This document shows, one piece after another, positions 18,323-26,157 of a stretch of 64,000 nt of DNA. This DNA comes from Microbacterium sp. Au-Mic1 (GTDB lineage Bacteria > Actinomycetota > Actinomycetes > Actinomycetales > Microbacteriaceae): contig NZ_JAJTTF010000001.1 in assembly GCF_021341785.1 (NCBI RefSeq), positions 372,001 through 436,000 on the forward strand, given 5' to 3'. The translations under genes were made by a program, and so were the position numbers. Under the pieces are notes generated by a model. The model was given only the letters and a program-made list of their open reading frames with translations, was not told the DNA's origin and did not search any database. Every line of letters begins with the position of its first letter. The stretch's first letter is position 1.

Positions 18323-19755
18323 CGGCACCGGTCGCCGCAGCGACCATCTGGGACCGGCATCGACTCGGCATCACGGTCGGGTCCGTCGTGCTCATCTTCC
18401 TCGGTGCGATCGAGGCGCTGGCCGTGACCACGGTCATGCCCCTGGTTGCGGCGGATCTGCACGGCGACGCGCTGTACGCGGTGGCCTTCGCCGGGACCCT
18501 CGCGACCGGGGTCATCGGCATGGTGGCGAGCGGGGCGTGGAGTGACAGAGCCGGACCGCGGGCGCCGTTGTACACCGCGGTCGCGCTGTTCATCGTGGGT
18601 CTGGTGATCGCGGGCGCCGCCACGGACATGTACACGCTGGTCCTGGGCCGGCTCATCCAGGGGCTCGGCGGCGGTGGCCAGACGGTCGCGTTGTATGTCG
18701 TGGTGGCCCGCGTCTACCCGCCGTCGCTGCACGGGCGCATCTTCGCCGCCTTCGCGGCCGCCTGGGTCGTCCCTTCGATGATCGGCCCGTTCCTCGCCGG
18801 CGCCGTCGCGCAGTTCCTGCACTGGCGCTGGACCTTCCTCGGCGTCGCCGTGCTGAACGTGATCGCCTTCCTGCTGGTCATCGTCCGGCTCCGCGCGGTC
18901 GACCTGCGCACGCATCGGGATCTCAGCGGCGAGGATCCTGCGCCGCCGTCCGCCGGGCGGATCGGGGTGCGGATCCTGCTCGCCGTCGTCGTCGCGGTCG
19001 CCGCTGTCGCCGTGGGGTTCGCCTCCGACGCCGCCCCGGAGATCGGCTGGCCGGTCGCACTCGCGGCCATCGTCGCGATCGCTCTCGCGATCCGGCCGCT
19101 GCTGCCGGCCGGCACGCTGCGCGCGGCACCGGGGCTTCCCAGCGTCGTGCTGATGCGCGGGCTCGTCGCCGGCGCCTTCTTCGCGGCCGAGGCCTACGTT
19201 CCGAGGATGCTCATGGAGCGGTTCGAGTTCAGCCCCACGATCGCGGGACTCGCCCTGACCATGTCTGCTCTCGCCTGGTCGGGTGCGTCCGCGGTGCAGG
19301 GCCGGTACGGCGAGAGACTGGGCAGCCGGCGGATGGTCGTCATCGGCCTGGCGCTGCTGTCGGTCTCGCTCCTCGGGCTCATCGGCCTGGCCGTGTCGAG
19401 ATCGATGCCGTGGGCCGTCGTGGCACTCTGGGGGATCGCGGGCGGCGGCATCGGGCTGCTCTACCCCCGTCTGAACGTGCTCACCCTGGCCTACTCGTCG
19501 CCGGTCGATGAGGGGTTCAACTCGTCGGCGCTCTCGATCTCGGATTCGACGGGCTCCGCGGTGACGATCGCCCTCGCCGGACTGCTGTTCGTGAGCCTGC
19601 CGATCGCCGGCTCCGGATTCCCCGTGGTCTTCGCCGTCTCGGCTGCGGCGATCCTGATCGCGGTGCTCCCCGGACTGCGCATCGGGGACGGGCCCGGGGC
19701 AGCCCGTGCAGATGCCGTCAGCGCGGTGCCGGCGTCCGATCCGCTCCGCGGCTGA
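18319..19755 (+). CDS. MFS transporter (DHA-type exporter)
   Basis: The 478-residue protein has about 14 hydrophobic segments. The MFS loop motif is relaxed, as GAWSDRAGPRAPLY near residue 73, and motif C-like GRLIQGLGGGGQT lies near 110. This suggests a proton-coupled exporter of the multidrug type. The GTG start at 18319 overlaps the MalY stop by 4 bp. Its 3' end overlaps the convergent TetR gene by 38 bp; despite this, the TetR operators lie on the bioY side, so the TetR is not obviously this transporter's regulator. Confidence 0.88.
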   Translation: MTAPVAAATIWDRHRLGITVGSVVLIFLGAIEALAVTTVMPLVAADLHGDALYAVAFAGTLATGVIGMVASGAWSDRAGPRAPLYTAVALFIVGLVIAGAATDMYTLVLGRLIQGLGGGGQTVALYVVVARVYPPSLHGRIFAAFAAAWVVPSMIGPFLAGAVAQFLHWRWTFLGVAVLNVIAFLLVIVRLRAVDLRTHRDLSGEDPAPPSAGRIGVRILLAVVVAVAAVAVGFASDAAPEIGWPVALAAIVAIALAIRPLLPAGTLRAAPGLPSVVLMRGLVAGAFFAAEAYVPRMLMERFEFSPTIAGLALTMSALAWSGASAVQGRYGERLGSRRMVVIGLALLSVSLLGLIGLAVSRSMPWAVVALWGIAGGGIGLLYPRLNVLTLAYSSPVDEGFNSSALSISDSTGSAVTIALAGLLFVSLPIAGSGFPVVFAVSAAAILIAVLPGLRIGDGPGAARADAVSAVPASDPLRG

Positions 19756-20290
19756 GCAGGGCGATGCCCGCTTCGAACACCGCCGCGTCGCGGCCGTGCC
19801 CGTCCAGGGTGTCCGTGGAGCTCGCAGCGCCGTAGCTCTCGCCGTGCATGCGCTGCTGCACGAGTGTGGTGTGGCCCAGGACGAACTGCAGCACGGCCGT
19901 CGCCGCGAGGTCTGCATCGGGAACGGTCGGCGACAGCACGGCGCGGAGCGCGTCCTCCGCGCGAGAGTTCCCCGGGCGCAGCGCCGCGGAGCTCATCACG
20001 ATCTCGGCGCCGTCGCGGTACGACAGCAGCGCATCCCGCACCGCGTGCGCCGCGCCGAGAAGGTCGTCGCCGGGTGCCGGATCGGGGATGCCTGCGAGGA
20101 TCCGGTCCGACACCGCCGCGAGCAGGTCCTGCTTGCTGTCGAAGTGCCAGTAGAGGGCGCTGGGCTGCACGTCGAGCTCCGTGGCCAGACGGCGCATCGT
20201 GAGATCGGGCAAGCCGTAGCGGTCGAGCAGGTCGAGCGCGACGCCGATGATGTGATCGCGGTCGTGGCGTCCGGTGCGCGGGGGAGTCAT
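19718..20290 (-). CDS. bioQ: TetR-family regulator, probable biotin repressor BioQ
   Basis: The 190-residue protein has a TetR N-terminal helix-turn-helix (residues 10-55: LTMRRLATELDVQPSALYWH, then FDSKQDLL) and an alpha-helical ligand domain. It is divergent from bioYMN. The 97-bp gap between the two start codons carries two TGAAC-N3-GTTCA palindromes, the known form of the BioQ operator in Corynebacterium and Mycobacterium (established knowledge). It is therefore likely to repress biotin uptake genes and itself. In those genera BioQ is thought to sense biotin status without binding free biotin strongly. The start codon is 7 nt from its -10 box, implying a leaderless mRNA. Confidence 0.82.
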   Translation of the reverse strand: MTPPRTGRHDRDHIIGVALDLLDRYGLPDLTMRRLATELDVQPSALYWHFDSKQDLLAAVSDRILAGIPDPAPGDDLLGAAHAVRDALLSYRDGAEIVMSSAALRPGNSRAEDALRAVLSPTVPDADLAATAVLQFVLGHTTLVQQRMHGESYGAASSTDTLDGHGRDAAVFEAGIALLSRGADRTPAPR

Positions 20291-20297
20291 GCGGATG

Positions 20298-20305
20298 AGT
20301 ATACT
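20298..20305. promoter_or_regulatory. Symmetrical -10 box shared by bioQ and bioY
   Basis: AGTATACT reads TATACT on both strands (20300-20305 plus, 20298-20303 minus). The minus copy lies 7 nt before the bioQ ATG. The plus copy touches the first BioQ operator, so repressor bound there would block both promoters. Confidence 0.6.
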
Positions 20306-20333
20306 GAACGGCGTTCAGGTGAACACTGTTCAG
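20304..20333. promoter_or_regulatory. Tandem BioQ-type operators
   Basis: Two adjoining palindromes, CTGAACGGCGTTCAG (20304-20318) and GTGAACACTGTTCAG (20319-20333). Both fit TGAAC-N3-GTTCA with perfect half-sites, centred 15 bp apart, immediately downstream of the shared -10 box. Position predicts repression of bioYMN and autorepression of bioQ. Confidence 0.85.
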
Positions 20334-20387
20334 GTAGCGCGCCGGCCGGCCCGGATCCGTCGCGCATGCACATCCGAAGGGGAACCC

Positions 20388-20957
20388 ATGACCTCGACCT
20401 CCCGGCCCTGGGGCGCGGACGCCGCCCGCATCGCCGTCTTCGCCGCACTGATCATCGCGTTGGGGCTGGTGATCGTGCCGCTGCCCGGGGGCGTGCCGAT
20501 CACGGCGCAGACTCTCGGCGTGATGCTCGCAGGACTCATCCTCGGTCCGCGTCTGGCCCCGCTGTCGGTGCTCGCCGTGCTCGCTCTCGCCGCGGTCGGC
20601 CTCCCGGTGCTGGCGGGCGGACGAGGCGGCCTCGCGGTCTTCGCCGGGCCGAGCGCCGGCTACCTCCTCGGCTGGCTCGCGGGTGTCGTCGTGATCGGAC
20701 TGATCATGGGCGCGCGACGTGTCACGTGGTGGCGAGCCGGTCTCGCCGCGGTGCTTGGCGGCATCGGCGTCGTGTATCTGTTCGGGATCCCCGTGCAGGC
20801 GTTCGCCACAGGGGTGCCACTCGGGGTGACGGCGCTGTCGAGTCTCGCGTTCCTCCCGGGCGATCTCCTCAAGGCGGTCGTCGCCACCGTGCTGTGCGTC
20901 GCGCTGCAGCGCGCGTACCCGCGGGCATTCCTGCGGACGACCGCGCGTGTCGCCTGA
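20388..20957 (+). CDS. bioY: Biotin ECF transporter substrate-binding S component BioY
   Basis: A 189-residue membrane protein with about six helices and BioY landmarks: PLPGGVPITAQTLGVMLAG near residue 28, the loop GLPVLAGGRGGLAVFAGPS near 68, and SAGYLLGW following. BioY binds biotin with high affinity and works with an energy-coupling module. The ATG at 20388 follows GAAGGGG; the longer frame runs through the operators. It overlaps bioM by 11 bp, and bioM and bioN complete the transporter, so this is a dedicated BioMNY system. Confidence 0.94.
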   Translation: MTSTSRPWGADAARIAVFAALIIALGLVIVPLPGGVPITAQTLGVMLAGLILGPRLAPLSVLAVLALAAVGLPVLAGGRGGLAVFAGPSAGYLLGWLAGVVVIGLIMGARRVTWWRAGLAAVLGGIGVVYLFGIPVQAFATGVPLGVTALSSLAFLPGDLLKAVVATVLCVALQRAYPRAFLRTTARVA

Positions 20958-21624
20958 CGTCGAGCTGAGCGCGGTCTCGCTGCACCTCGACGGGCGGAGG
21001 ATCCTCGAGGACGTCTCGCTGCGGCTGACCGCGCGACGGACCGCGGTGATCGGCGCGAACGGATCCGGCAAATCCAGTCTGGTCCGGCTGCTGAACGGGC
21101 TTCATGTGGCGACCACCGGGTCGGTGCGCGTGGCCGGGCTCGATCCGGTGCGGAACACCCGGGACGTGCGACGCAGAGTGGGATTCGTGTTCGCGGATCC
21201 GGACGCGCAGATCCTGATGCCGACGCCCGCCGAGGACCTGGCGCTGTCGTTGCGCGATGTCCCCGCACCGGAGCGCACCGCGCGCGTGGAGGAGGCGCTG
21301 GAATGGTGCGGCCTGGGGGCGCTGCGCGACGCGCCGGCGACGGAGCTGTCCGGCGGTCAGAAGCAGCTGCTGGCGCTGGCGTCCGTGCTGATCGGCCGTC
21401 CGGATCTCGTGGTCGCCGACGAGCCCACCACGCGCTTGGACCTCCGCAACAGCCGTCGCATCGGCGATGCCCTGCTGGGGCTGGAGATGCCCCTCGTCCT
21501 GGTCACCCACGACCTCGACCTGGCCCGACGCTGCGATGAGGTCGTGCTGATCGAGCAGGGGCGGGTGCTCGCACAGGGCGCGCCCGACGATGTGATCTCG
21601 GCGTACCTGCAGGTCTGCGCCTGA
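20947..21624 (+). CDS. bioM: Biotin ECF transporter ATPase BioM (EcfA)
   Basis: ABC ATPase of 225 residues that energises biotin uptake. Walker A is GANGSGKSS near residue 37, the Q-loop region FVFADPDAQILMPT near 80, the signature LSGGQKQLLAL near 136, and Walker B LVVADEPTTRLD near 155. A single ATPase gene means the module uses a homodimer. The GTG start at 20947 lies inside the end of bioY. bioN follows after 9 bp. Confidence 0.93.
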   Translation: MSPDVELSAVSLHLDGRRILEDVSLRLTARRTAVIGANGSGKSSLVRLLNGLHVATTGSVRVAGLDPVRNTRDVRRRVGFVFADPDAQILMPTPAEDLALSLRDVPAPERTARVEEALEWCGLGALRDAPATELSGGQKQLLALASVLIGRPDLVVADEPTTRLDLRNSRRIGDALLGLEMPLVLVTHDLDLARRCDEVVLIEQGRVLAQGAPDDVISAYLQVCA

Positions 21625-21633
21625 GGCATCGCG

Positions 21634-22236
21634 ATGATCTCGCTCTACCGTCCCGGATCCGGCTTCCTGCACCGGACACCCGCCGGAGTGAAGCTCGCGC
21701 TGCTGGCACTGAGCGCGCTCGTCCTCTCGTTCCTCCCGGCGACGCAGGGGGCCGCTGTCGTCGCATGCGGCGCGGCGGTGGCGGTCAGTGCGCTGTTCCT
21801 GCTCGCGCGACTCGGCCTGCGCGCCCTGGGACAGGCATGGTGGCGCCTGCGCTGGCTCGTGCTCATCCTCGGCGCGGCACTCGTGGTCTTCGTCGGGGTG
21901 CCGGCGGCGATCGTGAACACGGGAAGACTCGTGGCGCTCCTGCTGCTCGCGGAGCTGCTCACCCGTACTACCTCGACAAGCGCCCTGATGGCGGTCATCG
22001 CGCGGCTCCTCAGACCACTGCGGCCGCTCGGCGTCGATGCGGAATCGGTCGCGCTGGTGCTCTCGCTCACCCTCACCATGGTTCCGGTCGTCGGCGGTTT
22101 CGTGCGCGCCGTCCGCGAGGCCCAGGACGCCCGAGGCGTGCGACTGGGACCGAGGGTGGCGGTTCCGCTGCTCGTGCGCACCCTTCGGCACGCCGACGCG
22201 GTGGGGGAGGCGCTCGCGGCGCGCGGACTCGGATGA
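21634..22236 (+). CDS. bioN: Biotin ECF transporter transmembrane T component BioN (EcfT)
   Basis: The 200-residue protein has about five membrane helices and two cytoplasmic Ala-Arg-Gly type motifs, in AQDARGVRLG (near residue 164) and ALAARGLG (C-terminus), which in EcfT proteins couple to the ATPases. It completes bioY-bioM-bioN. No biotin synthesis gene is present nearby, so regulation of uptake alone is what this locus shows. Confidence 0.92.
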   Translation: MISLYRPGSGFLHRTPAGVKLALLALSALVLSFLPATQGAAVVACGAAVAVSALFLLARLGLRALGQAWWRLRWLVLILGAALVVFVGVPAAIVNTGRLVALLLLAELLTRTTSTSALMAVIARLLRPLRPLGVDAESVALVLSLTLTMVPVVGGFVRAVREAQDARGVRLGPRVAVPLLVRTLRHADAVGEALAARGLG

Positions 22237-22283
22237 GCGTCCCTCCCGCCGCGGACACGCAGATCCGGTCCCGTCGCGCGTCC

Positions 22284-22289
22284 TATACT
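22284..22289 (+). promoter_or_regulatory. -10 box for the ABC-F gene
   Basis: TATACT is a strong -10 element; transcription would start near 22296. That leaves a leader of about 46 nt holding the palindrome CGGACGTCCG (22330-22339) directly before the GTG start and no clear ribosome-binding site. Confidence 0.55.
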
Positions 22290-22341
22290 GGGAGGCTGGC
22301 CATCCGGCCGCTCACCCCCCTCTGAAGAACGGACGTCCGCT

Positions 22342-23940
22342 GTGCTCGCCGTGCACGACCTCGAGATCCGCGTGGGAGCGCGTCTCCTCATGGAGAACGT
22401 CTCCTTCCGCGTCGCCGATGGCGACAAGATCGGTCTCGTCGGCCGCAACGGCGCCGGCAAGACGACACTGACGAAGGTGCTGGCGGGGGACCTGATCTCC
22501 GCCGACGGCAAGGTCGAGCGCAGTGGCGAGCTGGGCTATCTGCCGCAGGACCCGCGTTCCGGAGACCCGGAGATGCTCGCGCGCACCCGGATCCTCGACG
22601 CGCGCGGCCTCGGCTCCCTGCAGCTGGGCATGCGCGAGGCGTCCGAGCAGATGGGCTCCGCCGACCCGGCCGTCGCCGAGAAGGCGATGAAGCGCTTCGG
22701 CAACCTCACCGAGCGGTTCGAGGCGCTGGGCGGGTACGCGGCCGAGGCCGAAGCCGCGTCGATCGCGAACAATCTCTCGCTGCCGGACCGGATCCTCGAC
22801 CAGCCGCTGAAGACGCTCTCCGGTGGTCAGCGCCGGCGCATCGAGCTCGCCCGGATCCTGTTCTCGGACGCCGAGACGATGATCCTGGACGAGCCCACCA
22901 ACCACCTCGACGCGGACAGTGTGGTCTGGCTGCGCGAGTTCCTCAAGGGCTACAAGGGCGGGCTGATCGTGATCAGCCACGACGTCGAGCTGGTCGGCGA
23001 GACCGTGAACCGGGTGTTCTACCTGGACGCGAACCGCCAGATGATCGACATCTACAACATGAACTGGAAGAACTACCTGCGCCAGCGGGTGGCAGACGAG
23101 GAGCGGCGCAAGAAGGAGCGCGCCAACGCCGAGAAGAAGGCGACGACCCTGCAGCAGCAGGCCGCGCGCTTCGGCGCGAAGGCGAGCAAGGCGGCCGCCG
23201 CGCATCAGATGGTCGCCCGCGCCGAGAAGCTGCTCGCCGGTCTCGAGGAGGTGCGTCAGGTTGACCGCGTCGCCAAGCTGCGGTTCCCCAAGCCCGCCCC
23301 GTGCGGGAAGACCCCCCTCATGGCCTCAGGACTGTCGAAGTCGTACGGCTCGCTCGAGATCTTCACCGACGTCGACCTGGCGATCGACCGCGGCTCCAAG
23401 GTGGTCGTGCTGGGCCTCAACGGCGCCGGGAAGACGACGCTGCTGCGGATCCTCGCCGGCGTCGACGAGCCCGACACCGGCCAGCTCGAACCGGGGCACG
23501 GCCTGAAGGTCGGCTACTACGCGCAGGAGCACGAGAACCTCGATGTGTCGCGCTCGGTGCTGGAGAACATGATGTCGGCCGCGCCCGACATCAACGAGAC
23601 CGAGGCGCGCAAGGTGCTCGGATCCTTCCTATTCACCGGTGATGACGTGCTCAAGCCCGCCGGCGTCCTCTCCGGAGGGGAGAAGACCCGCCTCTCCCTC
23701 GCGACGCTGGTCGTCTCCTCGGCCAACATGCTGCTCCTCGACGAGCCCACGAACAACCTCGACCCGGCGTCCCGCGAGGAGATCCTGGGTGCGCTCGCGC
23801 ACTACGAGGGCGCCGTGGTGCTCGTCTCGCACGACCCGGGCGCCGTCGCCTCGCTGAACCCGGAGCGCGTCCTGATCCTGCCCGACGGCGTCGAGGACAT
23901 CTGGTCGAAGGACTACCAGGACCTCATCGAGCTCGCCTGA
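22342..23940 (+). CDS. ABC-F family ATP-binding protein
   Basis: The 532-residue soluble protein has two fused ABC domains and no membrane segments. Walker A motifs are GRNGAGKTT (near 36) and GLNGAGKTT (near 360); signatures LSGGQRRR (near 160) and LSGGEKTR (near 440); Walker B MILDEPTNHLD and LLLDEPTNNLD. Between them is a long charged coiled-coil linker (about residues 235-310, rich in Lys, Glu, Gln and Ala), the P-site tRNA-interaction motif of ABC-F factors. Members either act on stalled ribosomes or protect them from antibiotics; which applies here is unknown. Confidence 0.9.
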   Translation: MLAVHDLEIRVGARLLMENVSFRVADGDKIGLVGRNGAGKTTLTKVLAGDLISADGKVERSGELGYLPQDPRSGDPEMLARTRILDARGLGSLQLGMREASEQMGSADPAVAEKAMKRFGNLTERFEALGGYAAEAEAASIANNLSLPDRILDQPLKTLSGGQRRRIELARILFSDAETMILDEPTNHLDADSVVWLREFLKGYKGGLIVISHDVELVGETVNRVFYLDANRQMIDIYNMNWKNYLRQRVADEERRKKERANAEKKATTLQQQAARFGAKASKAAAAHQMVARAEKLLAGLEEVRQVDRVAKLRFPKPAPCGKTPLMASGLSKSYGSLEIFTDVDLAIDRGSKVVVLGLNGAGKTTLLRILAGVDEPDTGQLEPGHGLKVGYYAQEHENLDVSRSVLENMMSAAPDINETEARKVLGSFLFTGDDVLKPAGVLSGGEKTRLSLATLVVSSANMLLLDEPTNNLDPASREEILGALAHYEGAVVLVSHDPGAVASLNPERVLILPDGVEDIWSKDYQDLIELA

Positions 23941-23955
23941 ATCTCGCTCGCTGCC

Positions 23956-23979
23956 GACCCCCGGGGCGACCCGGGTGTC
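23956..23979. terminator. Hairpin between convergent ABC-F and SURF1 genes
   Basis: GACCCCCGGG and CCCGGGTGTC form a 10-bp stem with one mismatch around a GCGA tetraloop. It sits in the 51-bp convergent gap and could serve both genes; there is no T-tract. Confidence 0.55.
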
Positions 23980-23991
23980 GCGGTGAGAGGC

Positions 23992-24822
23992 TCAGCGCGG
24001 CTCCACGGCGTCCAGCAGCGCGTCCTCGTCGTCCATGTCGCGGTCGCGGCGGCGTCGGGGGCCCCGTGGGGGCCGTCCGGCCGCCTCGTCGCGGTGCTTG
24101 TGGACCTCGGTGCGGATCACGTAGCCGATGAAGATGAAGCCCATGATCGCGAACAGGATCCACTGGATGGCGTAGGACAGGAACGGGCCCGGGTCGTCGG
24201 ACGGCGCCTCGAAGGCGTGCGGGCGCGTGGCGGGCGCGGGGGATTCGCTGACGAGTTCCCCGTAGGCCCCGGTGTCGACTGCGCTGCCGCCACCGATCTT
24301 GTCCGCCACGAGGGCGAGGTTGATGCTGGGCACCTGCCCTTCGGGCGCACCTCGGCCGGACGGCGGGAGAGGCTCGGCCGGACGCAGCCGGGCGATGACC
24401 GTGGTCTCTCCCGAGGGCGGCGCGGGTATCGACGTCGGCACGTCGGATCCGTCTCCGGCGATGGCCCACCCGCGGTTCACGATGAAGACGCGCCCGTCAT
24501 CCGTGCGGAACGGCACGAGCACCTCGAAGGCGCTGGTGCCGCCGTGCGGGCGGTTGCGCACCAGGAGCTGCCCCGACGGCTCGTACTGCCCGTGCAGTTG
24601 CACGGGGTGCCACTGCGACTTCTCCGGGAGGGTCTCCCCGGGGGCAAGCAGCTGATCGAGGGGGACGGGCTTGGCGTCGTAGTTCTGCTGCACCAGTTCG
24701 AGCTGGGTCTGTCGGCCGTCGTTGCGCGAGAACTGCCAGTTCGACAGAAAGGCGCACACGACCGCGAAGACGATCGCGACGGCGAGGTAGGCGCTCCAGC
24801 GGAGCAGGCGCTGTCGCATCAT
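23992..24822 (-). CDS. SURF1-family cytochrome oxidase assembly protein
   Basis: A 276-residue membrane protein with one helix at each end (about residues 10-28 and 225-245) and a large outside domain, the SURF1 layout. Conserved features include NWQFSRNDGRQTQ after the first helix, PVQLHGQY near 72 and NRGWAI near 115. SURF1 helps insert heme A into cytochrome oxidase, fitting the presence of ctaA and ctaB in this window. The C-terminal tail is Arg/Asp-rich. It overlaps the upstream 72-residue gene by 4 bp. Confidence 0.9.
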   Translation of the reverse strand: MMRQRLLRWSAYLAVAIVFAVVCAFLSNWQFSRNDGRQTQLELVQQNYDAKPVPLDQLLAPGETLPEKSQWHPVQLHGQYEPSGQLLVRNRPHGGTSAFEVLVPFRTDDGRVFIVNRGWAIAGDGSDVPTSIPAPPSGETTVIARLRPAEPLPPSGRGAPEGQVPSINLALVADKIGGGSAVDTGAYGELVSESPAPATRPHAFEAPSDDPGPFLSYAIQWILFAIMGFIFIGYVIRTEVHKHRDEAAGRPPRGPRRRRDRDMDDEDALLDAVEPR

Positions 24823-25037
24823 TCGGGTTCGCCCTCACCCACGGCCGTGTCGATGCGCGCCGGGAAGTCGCGGGCGCGCAGGTAGTCGTACAGGAATCTC
24901 AGGTGCTCGCCGCACGCGAGCCAGACCTTCTCGCGCTCGGGTCCGTGTATTCGCGGGTTGCGCCACACGATGCGATGGGTCGCCGCCGCCCGGCAGCCGG
25001 CGCGCGAGCATTTCAGGGCAGGATCCGGGGCGTTCAC
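24819..25037 (-). CDS. 72-residue putative metal-binding protein, unknown function
   Basis: A small soluble protein, MNAPDPALKC..., with paired potential metal ligands: Cys10-x4-Cys15 and Cys42-x2-His45, as in a short zinc finger. The middle is basic (HRIVWRNPRIHG) and the C-terminus acidic. Both ends are locked into the operon: 4 bp overlap with the upstream DUF3099 gene and 4 bp with SURF1. I do not recognise a named family. Coupling to SURF1 suggests a part in oxidase assembly, but that is only inference. Confidence 0.75.
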   Translation of the reverse strand: MNAPDPALKCSRAGCRAAATHRIVWRNPRIHGPEREKVWLACGEHLRFLYDYLRARDFPARIDTAVGEGEPE

Positions 25038-25390
25038 GAGCGCGGCTCGGCCGGATGCGCGACGGTCTCGGCGATCGTGATCACCGGGGGTTCCTGCGAC
25101 GCGGAGGGCGCCGCTTCGGCGGGAGCCTCGATCTCGATCCGCGGGGACTCGACCCCGGTGGGCACGGAGTCGTCACCGGCGTTGGCGAAGACGACCGCGA
25201 TATACGGCAGCACCGCGGCGGCGATCCCGAAAGCCCAGGTCCACCACCCCATCGGCTGCACCACGAACATCAGCACGAAGCAGATCATGCGGATCGACAT
25301 CGTGATGACGTAGTGGCGCACGCGGTCTCTCGCCTCGTCGCGCGGTGCGCGCGGCAGGGAGGTCACGGCGGCGTCAGGAGTCCTTCTCAC
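25034..25390 (-). CDS. DUF3099 membrane protein
   Basis: A 118-residue protein with two adjacent membrane helices (about residues 30-70, with ITMSIRMICFVLMFV and WTWAFGIAAAVLPY), which matches actinobacterial DUF3099 proteins. The tail is acidic and proline-rich. The start is GTG at 25388-25390; a TAGGCT -10 box on the minus strand ends 9 nt upstream, so the leader is almost absent. First gene of the DUF3099 - 72-residue protein - SURF1 operon. Function unknown. Confidence 0.82.
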   Translation of the reverse strand: MRRTPDAAVTSLPRAPRDEARDRVRHYVITMSIRMICFVLMFVVQPMGWWTWAFGIAAAVLPYIAVVFANAGDDSVPTGVESPRIEIEAPAEAAPSASQEPPVITIAETVAHPAEPRS

Positions 25391-25443
25391 GATGACTCCA
25401 GCCTACGCCGCCGCGACCGGGCCGGACGCCGCGGGGCGTCGGA

Positions 25444-26025
25444 TCAGTAGCTGCTGCCCTGCGAGATGCCGTAGGCGATGAGCAGCAGGAAGCCGACCCC
25501 GATGAGCAGGTTGAGGACCGCGCCGACGTAGCCGAGCACCAGGCCGGTGATGGCCAGCCCCTTGCCGCCGAGCGCGGCGTCGCGCTTGATCTTCCCGAGC
25601 GCCATGTGGCCCGTGATGATCGCGGTGACCGACGCGAGGAAGGGGATGACGATGTAGGCGAGCCAGCACAGGAGCACACCCGCGATACCGCAGATGAGAG
25701 CCGTGATCGCGAGACCGTTCGACTTCAACGGCGCGGGGTAGGGCTGCCCGTACGGCTGCGCGTACGACGGCGCCGGGTACCCGGGAGACGCCGGAGCGGC
25801 ACCCGGATAGGACGGCGCGGCCGGCTGCTGCGGGGCGGCACCGGGGTAGGCGGGGGCGGCCGGCTGCTGGGGAGCCGAAGCCGGGTAGGCCGGAGCCGGC
25901 GGGACCGGTGACTGCGGGGCGGGCGCGGCGGCAGGGTAGGCCGGCTGCTGCGGGGGCACCGGCGCACCGGGATAGGCGGGGGGCTGCTGGCCTTGGGGCG
26001 GGATCCCGCCGTTGTCGTTGCTCAT
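25444..26025 (-). CDS. Proline-rich DUF4190 membrane protein
   Basis: The 193-residue protein has an N-terminal half (residues 1-100) of imperfect Pro/Ala/Gln/Tyr repeats (units like YPGAAPQQPAAP) and a C-terminal DUF4190 region with two helices joined by a short loop (about 107-185: NGLAITALICGIAGVL and GLAITGLVLGYVGAVLN, with the intervening GHMALGKIKRD). Such repeat-tailed proteins are common on the actinobacterial membrane; role unknown. The ATG at 26023-26025 follows GAGGAA. Confidence 0.82.
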   Translation of the reverse strand: MSNDNGGIPPQGQQPPAYPGAPVPPQQPAYPAAAPAPQSPVPPAPAYPASAPQQPAAPAYPGAAPQQPAAPSYPGAAPASPGYPAPSYAQPYGQPYPAPLKSNGLAITALICGIAGVLLCWLAYIVIPFLASVTAIITGHMALGKIKRDAALGGKGLAITGLVLGYVGAVLNLLIGVGFLLLIAYGISQGSSY

Positions 26026-26116
26026 GCTGTTCCTCGCGGTCGATCACACGGATGGTCACCTCACAGATTTCCGTGCCACCGGTGCTCTGTCAATTCCTGC
26101 CGCCACTTCTGCTCGA

Positions 26117-26122
26117 TAGGCT
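26117..26122 (+). promoter_or_regulatory. -10 box for fabG
   Basis: TAGGCT, 35 nt before the ATG at 26158, implies a leader of roughly 29 nt. Confidence 0.45.
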
Positions 26123-26157
26123 TGCGTGCCGTACACCTCGAATCTTGGGAGCCCCGC

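Noticed and set aside
19718..19755. TetR as the repressor of the convergent MFS exporter
   Set aside because: The operators found lie on the bioY side; the 3' overlap alone does not show regulation of the exporter.
25444..25760. Proline-rich repeats of the DUF4190 gene as a tandem DNA repeat or CRISPR
   Set aside because: The repeats are protein-level Pro/Ala/Gln/Tyr units lying at about 25730-26025 and vary in sequence; no spacer pattern. The helix-coding part shown here has no repeats.
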